A stretch of 64,000 nucleotides of DNA from positions 2,480,001-2,544,000 of the forward strand of contig NZ_JACBZO010000001.1 of NCBI RefSeq assembly GCF_013409005.1, written 5' to 3'. The position numbers and the translations under genes were made by a program. This DNA is from Demequina lutea (GTDB lineage: Bacteria; Actinomycetota; Actinomycetes; Actinomycetales; Demequinaceae). The notes beneath the pieces are model-generated. The model had not been told where the DNA came from. It saw only the letters and a program-made list of their open reading frames with translations, and did no database searches. This document shows, piece after piece, positions 28,220 through 37,375 of the stretch (position 1 is its first letter; each line of letters starts with the position of its first letter).

Positions 28220-29743
28220 TTAGAGCGGCTGGTTCAAACGGTAGTACGCGGCGTTCGCGCGCAACTCGTTCTCGAACCCGACCACGGAGGTCGACTCGTC
28301 GATCGCAAGCAGTTCGATGCGCGACATGCGCGCGAACTCGCGGAAGACCTCGAGCCCGACCTGATTGGACATGACGGTGTGGTGAGCCGCGCCCGCCATC
28401 AGCCACGCGGTGGCCGACGTTCGGAAGTCCGGGCGCGGCTTCCACACCGCATGGCCCACGGGAAGCTTTGGCATCGGCTCGGGGAGCGCGACGTTGTCGA
28501 CCACGTTCGCGACCAGGCGGAAGCGTTCGCGGACGTCGCTCATGGCCACCACGATCGCGGGTCCGGCGTCGGCCGTGAAGACCAAGCGAACCGGGTCCTC
28601 CTTGCCGCCGATGCCCAAGGGGGCGATCACGAGCTTCGCCTTCGCCGACGACAGGGCCGGGTTTACCTCGAGCATGTGAGCGCCGAGGATCAGCTCGTTT
28701 CCAGGCTCCAAGTTGTAGGTGTAGTCCTCCATGAGGCTCGCGCCACCAGGAAGGCCCGTGCCCATGACCGCGGCCGCGCGCACCATGACGGCGGTCTTCC
28801 AGTCGCCCTCTGCGCCAAATCCATAACCGTCCGCCATGAGGCGCTGGACCGCGAGGCCGGGGAGCTGACGCAGATCGCCCAGGTCCTCGAACGAGTCGGT
28901 GAAGGCCGTGAAGCCGCCCGCCTCGAGGAAGGTGCGCAGGCCGATCTCGACCTTGGCGCCGTAGTGCAGCGACTCCGCGCGGGGCGCGCCCGGCTTGAGC
29001 TCGTCGGCCACGTCGTACAGGTCGAGATACTCGGCGACCAGGGCGTCGGCGTCGGAGTCGGAAACCGCGTTTACGGCGGCCGCCAGCTCGTTGATGGGCC
29101 AGGTGTTGACCTGAACGCCGAGCTTGATCTCGGCCTCGGTCTTGTCGCCCTCTGTGACGGCGACGTAGCGCATGTTGTCGCCAAAGCGGGCGACCTTCAT
29201 CGAACGGGTCGCCCAGCGGCCAAGCGCGGCGCGCTGCCAGTTGCCGATGCTCGCCGTAACGGCGGGGTCGGAAGCGTGTCCCACGACCGTGGTGCGCGGC
29301 AGGCCCATGCGCGCCTCGATGTAGCCGTGCTCCCTGTCGCCGTGGGCGGCCTGGTTGAGGTTCATGAAGTCGAAGTCGATCTCACCCCACGGGAGCGCCA
29401 CGTTCGCCTGCGTGTGTAGGTGAAGCATGGGCTTGTCGTTGGCCTCGAGGCCCGCGATCCACATCTTGGACGGGCTGAACGTGTGCATCCAGGCGATGAC
29501 GCCAAGCACGTTGTCCGCGGAGTTGGCGTCAAGGAACAGGCGCCGGATCGCGTCGGAGCCCGTGAGAACAGGCTTCCACACGATCTTGACGGGGATGTCG
29601 CTCGCGGCGTTGAGGGCGGCGACGACCCCTTGCGATTGCTCCGCGACCTGGGCGAGAGTCTCGGGACCGTAGAGCTCCTGGCTGCCGGTGGCGAACCACA
29701 CCTCAAGCTGGGTCAGGTCGGGCAACACACTGCGCCTAGACAT
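28220..29743 (-). CDS. araA: L-arabinose isomerase
   Basis: Isomerises L-arabinose to L-ribulose. The 507-residue protein has the family opening [33 protein letters not shown], the catalytic-region blocks [16 protein letters not shown] and [19 protein letters not shown], and a C-terminal His-containing segment [10 protein letters not shown]. The ATG at 29743 has GAGGAGC upstream. It is the third gene of araB-araD-araA; the gap to araD is 21 bases. Confidence 0.98.
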   Translation of the reverse strand: MSRRSVLPDLTQLEVWFATGSQELYGPETLAQVAEQSQGVVAALNAASDIPVKIVWKPVLTGSDAIRRLFLDANSADNVLGVIAWMHTFSPSKMWIAGLEANDKPMLHLHTQANVALPWGEIDFDFMNLNQAAHGDREHGYIEARMGLPRTTVVGHASDPAVTASIGNWQRAALGRWATRSMKVARFGDNMRYVAVTEGDKTEAEIKLGVQVNTWPINELAAAVNAVSDSDADALVAEYLDLYDVADELKPGAPRAESLHYGAKVEIGLRTFLEAGGFTAFTDSFEDLGDLRQLPGLAVQRLMADGYGFGAEGDWKTAVMVRAAAVMGTGLPGGASLMEDYTYNLEPGNELILGAHMLEVNPALSSAKAKLVIAPLGIGGKEDPVRLVFTADAGPAIVVAMSDVRERFRLVANVVDNVALPEPMPKLPVGHAVWKPRPDFRTSATAWLMAGAAHHTVMSNQVGLEVFREFARMSRIELLAIDESTSVVGFENELRANAAYYRLNQPL

Positions 29744-29764
29744 TGGTAAGGCTCCTCGACATAG

Positions 29765-30472
29765 TTACTGCTCCTTCTTGGGCTGGCCGTAGACATTTTG
29801 GTAGCGGTCAAACAGAGAATCGATCGCCTCTTGGGGGATCGGGACGAGTTCACCGCCTTGACGGGCGATGTGCACCGTCCTGGCGACGTCCTCACACATC
29901 ACAGCGGCCTTGACCGCGTCCTTCGCGTCCTTGCCGATCGTGAATGGGCCGTGGTTGGCCATGAGCACTGCCCGCGAACGATGACCGGTCAGGGTCTCGA
30001 CAATGCCGCGACCGATCGAGTCGTCGCCGATGATCGCGAACGGGCCCACGGGGATCGGGCCGCCGAACTCGTCTGCCATCGCGGTGATCACGCACGGGAT
30101 GGGTTCGCGGCGAGCGGCCCAGGCGGCCGCATAGTCGGAGTGGGTGTGGACCACTCCCCCCACCTCGGGCATGTGGCGGTACACGTAGGCGTGGGCGGCG
30201 GTATCGGAGCTTGGCGCACGCTGAGAGCCCTTGGTGCCTGGGATGACGTTGCCGTCGAGGTCGCAGACCACCATGTTGTCGGGGGCGAGGTCGTCGTAGC
30301 TCACACCCGACGGCTTGATCACGAACAGGTCGCGACCTGGCACGCGGCCGGAGACGTTGCCGCCCGTACTCACCACCAGGTTGTAGTGCGTGAGCTCCGA
30401 GTGAAGGTCGCTGACCTGCTGACGCAGTTCGGCGACGGCCTCCTCGATGGCAGCGATGTCGTGGTCCGTCAT
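29765..30472 (-). CDS. araD: L-ribulose-5-phosphate 4-epimerase
   Basis: A zinc-dependent class II aldolase-fold epimerase giving D-xylulose 5-phosphate for the pentose phosphate pathway. The 235-residue protein has TGGNVSGRVPGRDLFVIKPSGV (split around residues 36-57), the metal-binding HTHSDYAAAW (about 108-117) and a third His in LMANHGPFTIG. Its ATG overlaps the araB stop as ATGA, fixing the start and indicating translational coupling. Confidence 0.97.
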   Translation of the reverse strand: MTDHDIAAIEEAVAELRQQVSDLHSELTHYNLVVSTGGNVSGRVPGRDLFVIKPSGVSYDDLAPDNMVVCDLDGNVIPGTKGSQRAPSSDTAAHAYVYRHMPEVGGVVHTHSDYAAAWAARREPIPCVITAMADEFGGPIPVGPFAIIGDDSIGRGIVETLTGHRSRAVLMANHGPFTIGKDAKDAVKAAVMCEDVARTVHIARQGGELVPIPQEAIDSLFDRYQNVYGQPKKEQ

Positions 30473-32136
30473 GAAAGCGCCTCCTTGCGCATGGCCTTGA
30501 GTCGCTTCATGACGTCGTTGGCGCCGCGGCCAAAGTAGTCGTGAACCAGGGAGTATTCGGCAAACAGTTTGTCGTACGCGTCGGCCGCCTGCGCGTTGGG
30601 CTCGTACTTGCCGCGCTCAACTCGACCCATCGCCTCCCCTGCGTCGGCAACCGAGGCATAGGCGCCCGCCGCGGTGGCCGCGTGGATCGCGCTACCCAGA
30701 GCCGGCCCTTGTTCGGAGGCGATCGTCGACAGCGGCAGGCGCAACACATCCGAGTACATCTGCATGAGCTGCGGGTTCTTGAGCAGGCCTCCCGCCACCA
30801 CGAACTCCGTCACGGGGACTCCCGAGGCATTGAAGGTCTCGACGATCGTCCGGGTGCCGAAGGCGGTCGCCTCGAGCAGCGCCCTGTAGCCCTGCTCGGC
30901 GCGCGTGGCAAGAGTCTGGCCGATCACGACGCCGGACAGCATGGTGTCGACGAGCACCGACCTATTGCCGTTGTGCCAGTCGAGGGCGACAAGACCGTGG
31001 GCGCCCACAGGCTCCGCGAAGGCCAGGTCCGTGAGGTGCTGGTGAATCGACTTGCCGGCCGCGGCCGCATCGTCGAAGTAGCGCCCTGGGACCTGGTTCT
31101 TGACGTACCAAGCAAAGATGTCGCCAACGCCTGACTGGCCAGCCTCATAGCCGTACAGGCCCGACATGATGCCGCCGTCAACGACGCCACACATGCCCGG
31201 CACCTCGGCAAGCGTGTCGCCGTTCATCACGTGGCACGTTGACGTGCCCATAATTGCAAGCATTTGTCCTGACTCGACGGCCTTCGCGGCTGGAGCGGTG
31301 ACGTGAGCATCGACATTGCCCACCGCCACCGCGATTCCCTCCGGCAGGCCCGTCCACGCGGCGGCCTGGGCAGTAAGCCCGCCCGCCTTGTCGCCGAGCT
31401 GGCCGATCGGGTGGACCAGTTTGCGCGCGGCGAAGCCCTTGAATGCAGGGTTGAGCGCGGCCTCGAAGTCCTCCGATGGGTAGGCGCCGTCTTGAAGGAT
31501 TCCCTTGTATCCGGCGGTGCAGGCGTTGCGCACATAGGACCCGCACAGTTGCCAGATGATCCAGTCGGCTGCCTCGACCCAGTGGTCCATGCGCTCGAAG
31601 ATCTCGGGGTCTTCCTCGACGAGTTGGAGCGCCTTCGCATACTCCCACTCGGAGGAGATGAAGCCGCCATAGCGCGGCAGCCACGACTCGTTGCGCTCGC
31701 GAGCCAAAGCGTTGATCCGGTCCGCCTGGGCCTGTCCGGCGTGGTGCTTCCACAACTTCACGTACGCGTGGGGCCTGTCGCGGAGGCCCTCGACCTCGCA
31801 CATTGGCGTGCCATCCGCCAGCACAGGGAGCGGCGTCGACGCGGTGAAGTCGGTCGCGATGCCGATGACGGTCGCGGGGTCGATTCCCGCCGCCTTCACC
31901 GCCTCGGGAACGGCGGTCCGGAGCACCTCGCGGTAGTCGTTCGGGTCTTGAAGCGCCCACTCGGGGGGCAGCGTCGCGCCGCTCGACGCGAGCGTCGTGT
32001 CCATCACAGCGTGCTCGTAGTCGTGCACAGCGCTCGCGAGTTCGGCACCATCGGAGACCCGCACGACCACGGCCCTACCGGAAAGCGTGCCGAAGTCGAC
32101 GCCGATCACGTACGCACCAGAGGTATCCAGAGCCAC
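30469..32136 (-). CDS. araB: Ribulokinase
   Basis: FGGY-family kinase phosphorylating L-ribulose at O5. The 555-residue protein starts with VIGVDFGTLSGRAVVVRV and includes GIATDFTASTPLPVL, the catalytic-domain block AVGNVDAHVTAPAA and the C-terminal FVVAGGLLKNPQLMQMYSDVL. GTG 32136 has AAGGAGG 7 bases upstream. It heads araBDA and is preceded by a long leader carrying a small ORF and paired hairpins. A perfect LacI-type operator lies 257 bases upstream. Confidence 0.98.
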   Translation of the reverse strand: MALDTSGAYVIGVDFGTLSGRAVVVRVSDGAELASAVHDYEHAVMDTTLASSGATLPPEWALQDPNDYREVLRTAVPEAVKAAGIDPATVIGIATDFTASTPLPVLADGTPMCEVEGLRDRPHAYVKLWKHHAGQAQADRINALARERNESWLPRYGGFISSEWEYAKALQLVEEDPEIFERMDHWVEAADWIIWQLCGSYVRNACTAGYKGILQDGAYPSEDFEAALNPAFKGFAARKLVHPIGQLGDKAGGLTAQAAAWTGLPEGIAVAVGNVDAHVTAPAAKAVESGQMLAIMGTSTCHVMNGDTLAEVPGMCGVVDGGIMSGLYGYEAGQSGVGDIFAWYVKNQVPGRYFDDAAAAGKSIHQHLTDLAFAEPVGAHGLVALDWHNGNRSVLVDTMLSGVVIGQTLATRAEQGYRALLEATAFGTRTIVETFNASGVPVTEFVVAGGLLKNPQLMQMYSDVLRLPLSTIASEQGPALGSAIHAATAAGAYASVADAGEAMGRVERGKYEPNAQAADAYDKLFAEYSLVHDYFGRGANDVMKRLKAMRKEALS

Positions 32137-32156
32137 CGGGTGGCCTCCTTGTCTTG

Positions 32157-32288
32157 TCAGTTTTGCGGATCTCTTTGTTTGAGATGCTTCAGTTCGACGT
32201 GTTGGCTAGCACTGGCTGGCGTCGAGTTCTCCTTGAGTGATCGAGGCGAACGCCATCTACGGCAAGCGCCGCTGCTCTCGATGCTCAT
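32157..32288 (-). CDS. Candidate 43-residue leader ORF upstream of araB
   Basis: An ATG at 32288 with a strong GAGGAGGAG 5-7 bases upstream opens 43 codons ending 20 bases before the araB start. The peptide begins MSIESSGACRRWRSP and ends KHLKQRDPQN; it resembles no family I know. Only roughly 60 percent of its third positions are G or C, well below the neighbouring genes, so it may be a regulatory upstream ORF or a decayed gene rather than a conserved protein. The ribosome-binding site sits in a hairpin. Confidence 0.3.
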   Translation of the reverse strand: MSIESSGACRRWRSPRSLKENSTPASASQHVELKHLKQRDPQN

Positions 32289-32290
32289 AC

Positions 32291-32327
32291 GATCTCCTCC
32301 TCGAGATCCCTCTCGTGACGCGAGAGG
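32291..32327 (-). promoter_or_regulatory. Paired hairpins sequestering the leader-ORF ribosome-binding site
   Basis: GATCTC (32291-32296) and GAGATC (32303-32308) form a stem whose minus-strand loop contains the GAGGAG site. Immediately beside it, CCTCTCG (32309-32315) pairs with CGAGAGG (32321-32327). Both would form in the araB leader RNA just before the 43-codon ORF. Confidence 0.5.
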
Positions 32328-32392
32328 CCATAGCCACGGAGCGCGGGCGGTGCAGCCGGTGGCGCACAACTCCCGTCGCTCACTGATCCAAA

Positions 32393-32406
32393 TGTTACCG
32401 GTAACA
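32393..32406. promoter_or_regulatory. LacI/AraR-type operator palindrome
   Basis: TGTTACCGGTAACA is a perfect 14-bp palindrome with the central CG typical of LacI-family operators. It lies between the regulator gene and araB. The rest of 32289-32452 shows no further gene. Confidence 0.75.
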
Positions 32407-32452
32407 ACCGTGCTCTGCAACTGGAAATGTGCCACGTGCTTCGATGCCGTCA

Positions 32453-33472
32453 TCACGGACGAACGTGGGTCGTCGACTCCCGAACGATGAGTTCGGGCTC
32501 GATCACCGTGCGCATCGGCGGATGTCCGCCTTCGATCGCGGCAATGATCGCCTCGACGGTGCGTTGCCCAAGGGTCTCGAAGTCCTGACGGACCGTGGTG
32601 AGCGCGGGCCGGAAGTGCCGCGCCTCAGGGAGGTCATCGAAGCCCACGATGCTGACATCTTCAGGCACCCTGACCCCTCGAACGCTGAGCCCGTGGAACA
32701 CTCCCAAGGCCATCTGGTCGTTGGCGCAAAAGATCGCCGTGAAGTCAACCGGATCGAGGTGGTCCCTGGCAACGGAAAAGCCCGAGTCGGCGGTCCAATC
32801 GCCAACGATGGGCGGCCGCGGCTCGATGTCCGCCGCCTCAAGCGCCGCCCGCCATCCCCGCTCGCGACCGCGCGCGTCGAGCCAGTCCATGGGTCCCGCG
32901 ACGTGAAGGATGTCGCGATGTCCAAGGCCCAGCAGATGCTCGACGGCGAGTTCCGCCCCGCGCCGCTGATCGACAGACGCCGTGAGCATGCTCAGGTCCC
33001 TGGCCGACGTCACCGCGAGGGTCGGCAGCCCCTCTGCACTTGCGCGCAACAGGTCTACCGACGAAGAGCGCGGTGCGATGATGCACAACGCGTCGATTCC
33101 TTGAGATAACAGGTGATCCACGGCCGACCGTGCACTCAATGCCCTGTCTTCGGCGACCGTGACCGAAGTCACCGAGTAGCCGGCCTCTCGCGCGGAGTCC
33201 TCCACGGCACGCAGGGTCGCGTTTGGTCCAAACTTGACGGCGCTGTCGACCACCACGCCGATGCGGTTCGATCGGCGGGTAACGAGCGCTCGCGCGGCGC
33301 TGTTTGGCCGATATTGAACCTCTTCGATCACCTTCAGCACGCGGTCGCGCGTCGTCGCCTTAATGCTTGGGTGCCCGTTGATGACGCGCGAAACAGTCTG
33401 GTGTGAGACGCCTGCAAGCGCCGCGACCTCGCGCATGCTCGGCGGAGTGCCTCGTCCCTCGCTCACGCCCAC
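32453..33472 (-). CDS. LacI-family transcriptional regulator (probable arabinose repressor)
   Basis: A 339-residue repressor with an N-terminal HTH (MREVAALAGVSHQTVSRVINGHPSIK, spread over residues 13-38) and hinge helix YRPNSAARALVTRRS, then a periplasmic-binding-protein-like sensor domain (AIFCANDQMALGVFHGL, DVSIVGFDDLPEARHF). GTG 33472 follows ACGGGG. It lies just upstream of araBDA in the same direction; a palindrome precedes araB and a related half-conserved site precedes its own start, suggesting autoregulation. The arabinose ligand is inferred from context. Confidence 0.93.
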   Translation of the reverse strand: MGVSEGRGTPPSMREVAALAGVSHQTVSRVINGHPSIKATTRDRVLKVIEEVQYRPNSAARALVTRRSNRIGVVVDSAVKFGPNATLRAVEDSAREAGYSVTSVTVAEDRALSARSAVDHLLSQGIDALCIIAPRSSSVDLLRASAEGLPTLAVTSARDLSMLTASVDQRRGAELAVEHLLGLGHRDILHVAGPMDWLDARGRERGWRAALEAADIEPRPPIVGDWTADSGFSVARDHLDPVDFTAIFCANDQMALGVFHGLSVRGVRVPEDVSIVGFDDLPEARHFRPALTTVRQDFETLGQRTVEAIIAAIEGGHPPMRTVIEPELIVRESTTHVRP

Positions 33473-33524
33473 AACCCCGTCAGAACTCGTTGACCGAACG
33501 CCAGGAGTTGGCGCTCACCTGACA

Positions 33525-33538
33525 TGTTAACGGTCGCA
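33525..33538. promoter_or_regulatory. Second, degenerate operator upstream of the LacI-type gene
   Basis: TGTTAACGGTCGCA matches the araB palindrome at 11 of 14 positions and lies 53 bases upstream of the regulator start, as expected for autoregulation. Confidence 0.5.
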
Positions 33539-33597
33539 TGCGAAGGGCGAGCAGGCGATGCGCGCCCAAAAGCCGCGAGGGTGCGCGCCTTGCCCGC

Positions 33598-34611
33598 CTA
33601 GTAGACGCGTGCGTCAACCTGGTCCTGCGTGACGGTGGCGAAGGTGGCCGACGGGACGACGACGATCGTGTCGACCGTGTCGCCGCCCAGGACCGTGTTG
33701 ACTACCTCTGCTGCCGTCTGGCCCAACAGCGGGTTGTACTCGGCGACGAATGACAGCTTGCCGTCGAGCAGCGCCTGCAGGGCCGCCTTGGATCCGCCAA
33801 TCGTGACGATCTTGACGTCCGTGCCCGGCTTGAGGCCTGCCTCTTCGACGGCTTGCACCGCGCCGAGACCCATCTCGTCGTTCTGCGCAAAGATGAGCGG
33901 GACGTCGTTGTTGTTTGCCTTGAGCACCGCCGCCGTGACGGATTTGGCCTCATCCGTCGTCCAGTTGGCCGCCTGAGCGCCGATCTTCGAAAACTCGGGG
34001 TGGCTAGCCAGGACGGAATTCCAGCCCTGGTTGCGCTCGCTCACCATGCCATCACCCGCGGGGCCCTCGAGGACGAAGTACTTGGTGCCGTCGGGGAACG
34101 CCCCCAATGCCCAGTTGGCAACGTTCGTTGCGACCGCGGCGTCGCCTGGCGTGATTCGCGTGACGTAGAGGCTCGTGTTGTCAGGCGAGATGCCGCCGTC
34201 GATCAGGAAGACCGGGATCCCCGCGTTCTTCGCTCGCGTCAGCGAGTCGTCCCAACCCGAACTCTGTACGGGCGACAGCAGAATGGCCTTGACGCCCTGA
34301 TCAACGAACGCGTTGAAGGCGTCGATCTGAGACTTCTGGTCGAGTTTGGTCGCCGGGGCGTACTTCAGGTCGAAGCCGGCCTTGGTGGAGAAGGCACTCT
34401 GGATGTCGGCCTCTTCGGCCGCATGCCAGGCGTCCGCGGCGCCGACGGCCACAAAACCCACCGTGACCAGCGGCTTGACCGTGGGCGCGTTCGTTGCGGC
34501 CGTGTTGATGATGACCCCGTTGATCGAGGTGGAGCAGGCTGCAAGGCCAAGCATGATTGCCCCGACGGCCGCAACCGTCAAGACTCGAGCCAGGTGCTTC
34601 TTGACGCTCAT
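33598..34611 (-). CDS. Sugar ABC transporter substrate-binding lipoprotein (orphan)
   Basis: A 337-residue lipoprotein with signal peptide VLTVAAVGAIMLGLAAC and lipobox LAAC. The body is a type I periplasmic-binding fold of the ribose/galactofuranose group: LVTVGFVAVGAADAWHAAEEADIQ, DQGVKAILLSPVQSSGWDDSL, GIPVFLIDGGI, and IFAQNDEMGLGAVQAVEEAGL. It should capture a monosaccharide outside the cell. No ATPase or permease gene adjoins it, so its membrane partners must lie elsewhere or be lost. Arabinose is a reasonable but unproven ligand. Confidence 0.9.
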   Translation of the reverse strand: MSVKKHLARVLTVAAVGAIMLGLAACSTSINGVIINTAATNAPTVKPLVTVGFVAVGAADAWHAAEEADIQSAFSTKAGFDLKYAPATKLDQKSQIDAFNAFVDQGVKAILLSPVQSSGWDDSLTRAKNAGIPVFLIDGGISPDNTSLYVTRITPGDAAVATNVANWALGAFPDGTKYFVLEGPAGDGMVSERNQGWNSVLASHPEFSKIGAQAANWTTDEAKSVTAAVLKANNNDVPLIFAQNDEMGLGAVQAVEEAGLKPGTDVKIVTIGGSKAALQALLDGKLSFVAEYNPLLGQTAAEVVNTVLGGDTVDTIVVVPSATFATVTQDQVDARVY

Positions 34612-34645
34612 TTAAACCCCTTCGTGCGATCTCGTACGTCATTCA

Positions 34646-34667
34646 TAAAACCAGGCCGACAGGGCCT
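34646..34667 (-). terminator. Possible intrinsic terminator between GH65 and the binding protein
   Basis: AGGCC (34653-34657) and GGCCT (34663-34667) flank a 5-base loop; on the minus strand the stem is followed by GGTTTTAT. The short stem makes termination uncertain. Nothing else is clear in 34612-34825. Confidence 0.4.
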
Positions 34668-34825
34668 CGTCGAAAAACCTCGCGCCCCTCAACTCGACTT
34701 GTTCGGTCGCTGAAGTGACACAGGTACCACTCTGCCTCATGCCTCGAGACTAATTTGCCTATTTCGGGCTCAATGCGGCGCGGTTCCCGGGCTTCCACAC
34801 ACGGGACGACACCCCCAGCAGGCGA

Positions 34826-37375
34826 CTAGTCGAGCGCCGGCGGAGTTTCCATCTCAATATCCGTAAAGTCTGCATCCGTGGCGCTCGGGGGCAGCGACGC
34901 CGTAATCACCGTGCCGTCGGCACGGAGCGTGCCGTGGAACTTCGCGGGGTCGGGGCTTCCCGCGATACGCGGGCCCTGGTCACTGAGCGGCACCACGGTC
35001 TCCTCGTCACGTGCGACCGCAATCAACTCGCCCCTGACTTCGACCGTGAGAGCCCCACCCTCCTCGATCGCGAAGGTGATCGACTCGCGGCGTACCGTGA
35101 CGCGCAATCGGGTGCCACGCTGCGTCATGCGGAACGTGAGCGATGGCCAAGCGCTTGGGAGCCGCGGGTCGAAATGCAGTATGGCATCGTGATCGCGCAT
35201 CCCCCCAAATCCGAAGACGAGCGCGGACCACACCCCACCGGCCGATGCGACGTGCACGCCATCGCCGGTATTCGAGTGCAAATCGGCGAGGTCGACAAAC
35301 ACCGAATCCCAGAAGTAACTAAGGGCGAGCTCGTGGTACCCAACCTCGGCCGCGATGATCGACTGCACCACACCCGACAGGGTCGAGTCGCCCGTGGTGA
35401 TCGGGTCGTAGTACTCAAAGTCCGCCAGCTTTTCCTCGAGCGAGAAGTGCTCGCTTTGGAGGAAGAGCGCGAGGACCACGTCCGCTTGCTTGAGCACCTG
35501 GAAGCGATAGATCACGAGCGGATGGAAGTGCAGGAGCAACGGGCGCTTCTCCGGCGGGGTGTTCGGCAGGTCCCAGACCTCGCGCTCATTGAACAGCGCG
35601 TCTTGAGGATGAATCCCCAGATTGTCATCCCACAGGATTGCCATCGCCTCGGCGGCGCGCTCCCACTCGTCAATCTCTTCCTCCTTGAGGTCGAGCCGAG
35701 ACACCATTCGCGCATACTGATCGGGCCACGTGTCCGCAAGCTTGCGTACCGACTCGGCTGCGCAACGAAGATTGAACCGCGCCATGACGTTGGTGTACAG
35801 GTTGTCGTTCACCACCGTCGTGTACTCATCCGGACCGGTGACGCCGTGAATGCGGAATGAAGGCTCGCGACCCCTGGTCTTGCGCCAGAAGCCAAGGTCG
35901 GCCCACATTCGCGCCGTCTCGACGAGGATGTCGATGCCCTCTCTCGCGAGGAACTCATCGTCGCCGGTTGCGCGCACGTATTTGTTGATGGCATACGAGA
36001 TGTCGGCATCGATGTGGTACTGCGCTGTGCCCGCGGCGTAGTACGCCGACGCCTCTTCGCCATTGATGGTCCGCCATGGATAGAGAGCGCCGCGTTGAGC
36101 GAGTTCCGCCGCCCGCTGGCGGGCCGCGTCGAGGATCCTGTACCTGTACCGGAGCGCGTTGCGCGCAATCCCTGGTGACGTGTAGGTGAAGAAGGGCACA
36201 ACATATATCTCGGTGTCCCAGAAGTAGTGGCCGCCATAGCCCGCCGCGGACACCCCCTTCGCGGAGATCCCGCTGCCATCCCCGCGCGCCGACGCCTGCG
36301 CGAGTTGAAACAGGTTCCACCTGATTGCCTGCTGGAGACCCAGATCGCCCTCCACCTCGACGTCCGACCTTGCCCAGAAGCCGTCAAGCCAAGCGCGTTG
36401 TTCCTCAAACTGCCTGTCTGTTCCTTCCTCCGTCACGCGATCGAGAGTCCGATTGCACCTGTCGGCAAGCTCTCGAGCCGGCACGGAGCGCGACGTGTGG
36501 TAACTCACGACCTTCGTCAGCGTCAGCTTCTCGCCCGGCTTGAGGCGCCCCGAATAGACATGCTTGGCGTAGTCCTCCTCGACCTGGGTCTGGCAGTCAA
36601 ACTCCGCGGTCGTGTCAACCCATTGGTCCATCGCGACGGCGATCGTCATGTTCGAGTTGGCGCACTGGTAACCCAGCAGGATGCGGCCATTCTCTTCCTG
36701 GCTCATGCGGGGCTCGAGCACCCTGGCGCTGAGGGCCGCGGCCTTGCGCGGGTCGACGGGCTCGGAGGGATCGACGTTGGCGCGATACTCGCCCAGCCCC
36801 GCTTGCCTGTTGAGCAGCTGAGAAGAGATCGCGATGGGGGCTTCCTTGTCGAGCAGGGTCACCTCGAAGGTCATGACCGCCACATGCCGATGCGTGAATG
36901 ACACCATCCTGCGCGAGCGCACCCTGACCCTGTTGCCGGCGGGTGTTCGCCACAGCAGGTCACGCGTCAGCACGCCGTCGCGCATGTCGAGCGTCCTGTT
37001 GTATTCGACCAGGTCCGCCACCGAAAGTAGCAGCGGCTCATCATCGACGTAGAGACGAATCACCTTCGGGTCCGGAACGTTGACGATGGTTTGACCAGTG
37101 CGGGCGAAGCCATAGGCCTCCTCCGCGTGGCGAATGGGCCAGGTCTCGTGGAAGCCGTTGACGAAGGTGCCGTGGGCGTACGCGTCGTGACCCTCCTCGA
37201 CGTTGCCCCTGAGCCCGAGATAGCCGTTTCCTACGGCGAACAGCGTCTCCGTCGTACCGAGGTCTCTCGCGTCGAACGTGGTCTCCGTCAGGCGCCACCC
37301 ATCGGCAGGGAAGCGCAACCGGTCGATGTACTCGGTGACGCTCGTATCACCTTGGGCGCGAAACGCTGCCGTCAC
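34826..37375 (-). CDS. Glycoside hydrolase family 65 phosphorylase (kojibiose/trehalose/maltose type)
   Basis: An 849-residue inverting disaccharide phosphorylase that should release beta-glucose 1-phosphate. The N-terminal super-sandwich domain contains ETLFAVGNGYLGLRGNVEEG. The (alpha/alpha)6 barrel holds GHYFWDTEIYVVPFF, and RIHGVTGPDEYTTVVNDN with the conserved catalytic Glu. HFHPLVIYRFQVLKQADVVLALF is the phosphate-side block. GTG 37375 overlaps the mutase stop as GTGA, so the two are coupled. Specificity among kojibiose, trehalose, maltose and nigerose cannot be decided here. Confidence 0.92.
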   Translation of the reverse strand: MTAAFRAQGDTSVTEYIDRLRFPADGWRLTETTFDARDLGTTETLFAVGNGYLGLRGNVEEGHDAYAHGTFVNGFHETWPIRHAEEAYGFARTGQTIVNVPDPKVIRLYVDDEPLLLSVADLVEYNRTLDMRDGVLTRDLLWRTPAGNRVRVRSRRMVSFTHRHVAVMTFEVTLLDKEAPIAISSQLLNRQAGLGEYRANVDPSEPVDPRKAAALSARVLEPRMSQEENGRILLGYQCANSNMTIAVAMDQWVDTTAEFDCQTQVEEDYAKHVYSGRLKPGEKLTLTKVVSYHTSRSVPARELADRCNRTLDRVTEEGTDRQFEEQRAWLDGFWARSDVEVEGDLGLQQAIRWNLFQLAQASARGDGSGISAKGVSAAGYGGHYFWDTEIYVVPFFTYTSPGIARNALRYRYRILDAARQRAAELAQRGALYPWRTINGEEASAYYAAGTAQYHIDADISYAINKYVRATGDDEFLAREGIDILVETARMWADLGFWRKTRGREPSFRIHGVTGPDEYTTVVNDNLYTNVMARFNLRCAAESVRKLADTWPDQYARMVSRLDLKEEEIDEWERAAEAMAILWDDNLGIHPQDALFNEREVWDLPNTPPEKRPLLLHFHPLVIYRFQVLKQADVVLALFLQSEHFSLEEKLADFEYYDPITTGDSTLSGVVQSIIAAEVGYHELALSYFWDSVFVDLADLHSNTGDGVHVASAGGVWSALVFGFGGMRDHDAILHFDPRLPSAWPSLTFRMTQRGTRLRVTVRRESITFAIEEGGALTVEVRGELIAVARDEETVVPLSDQGPRIAGSPDPAKFHGTLRADGTVITASLPPSATDADFTDIEMETPPALD

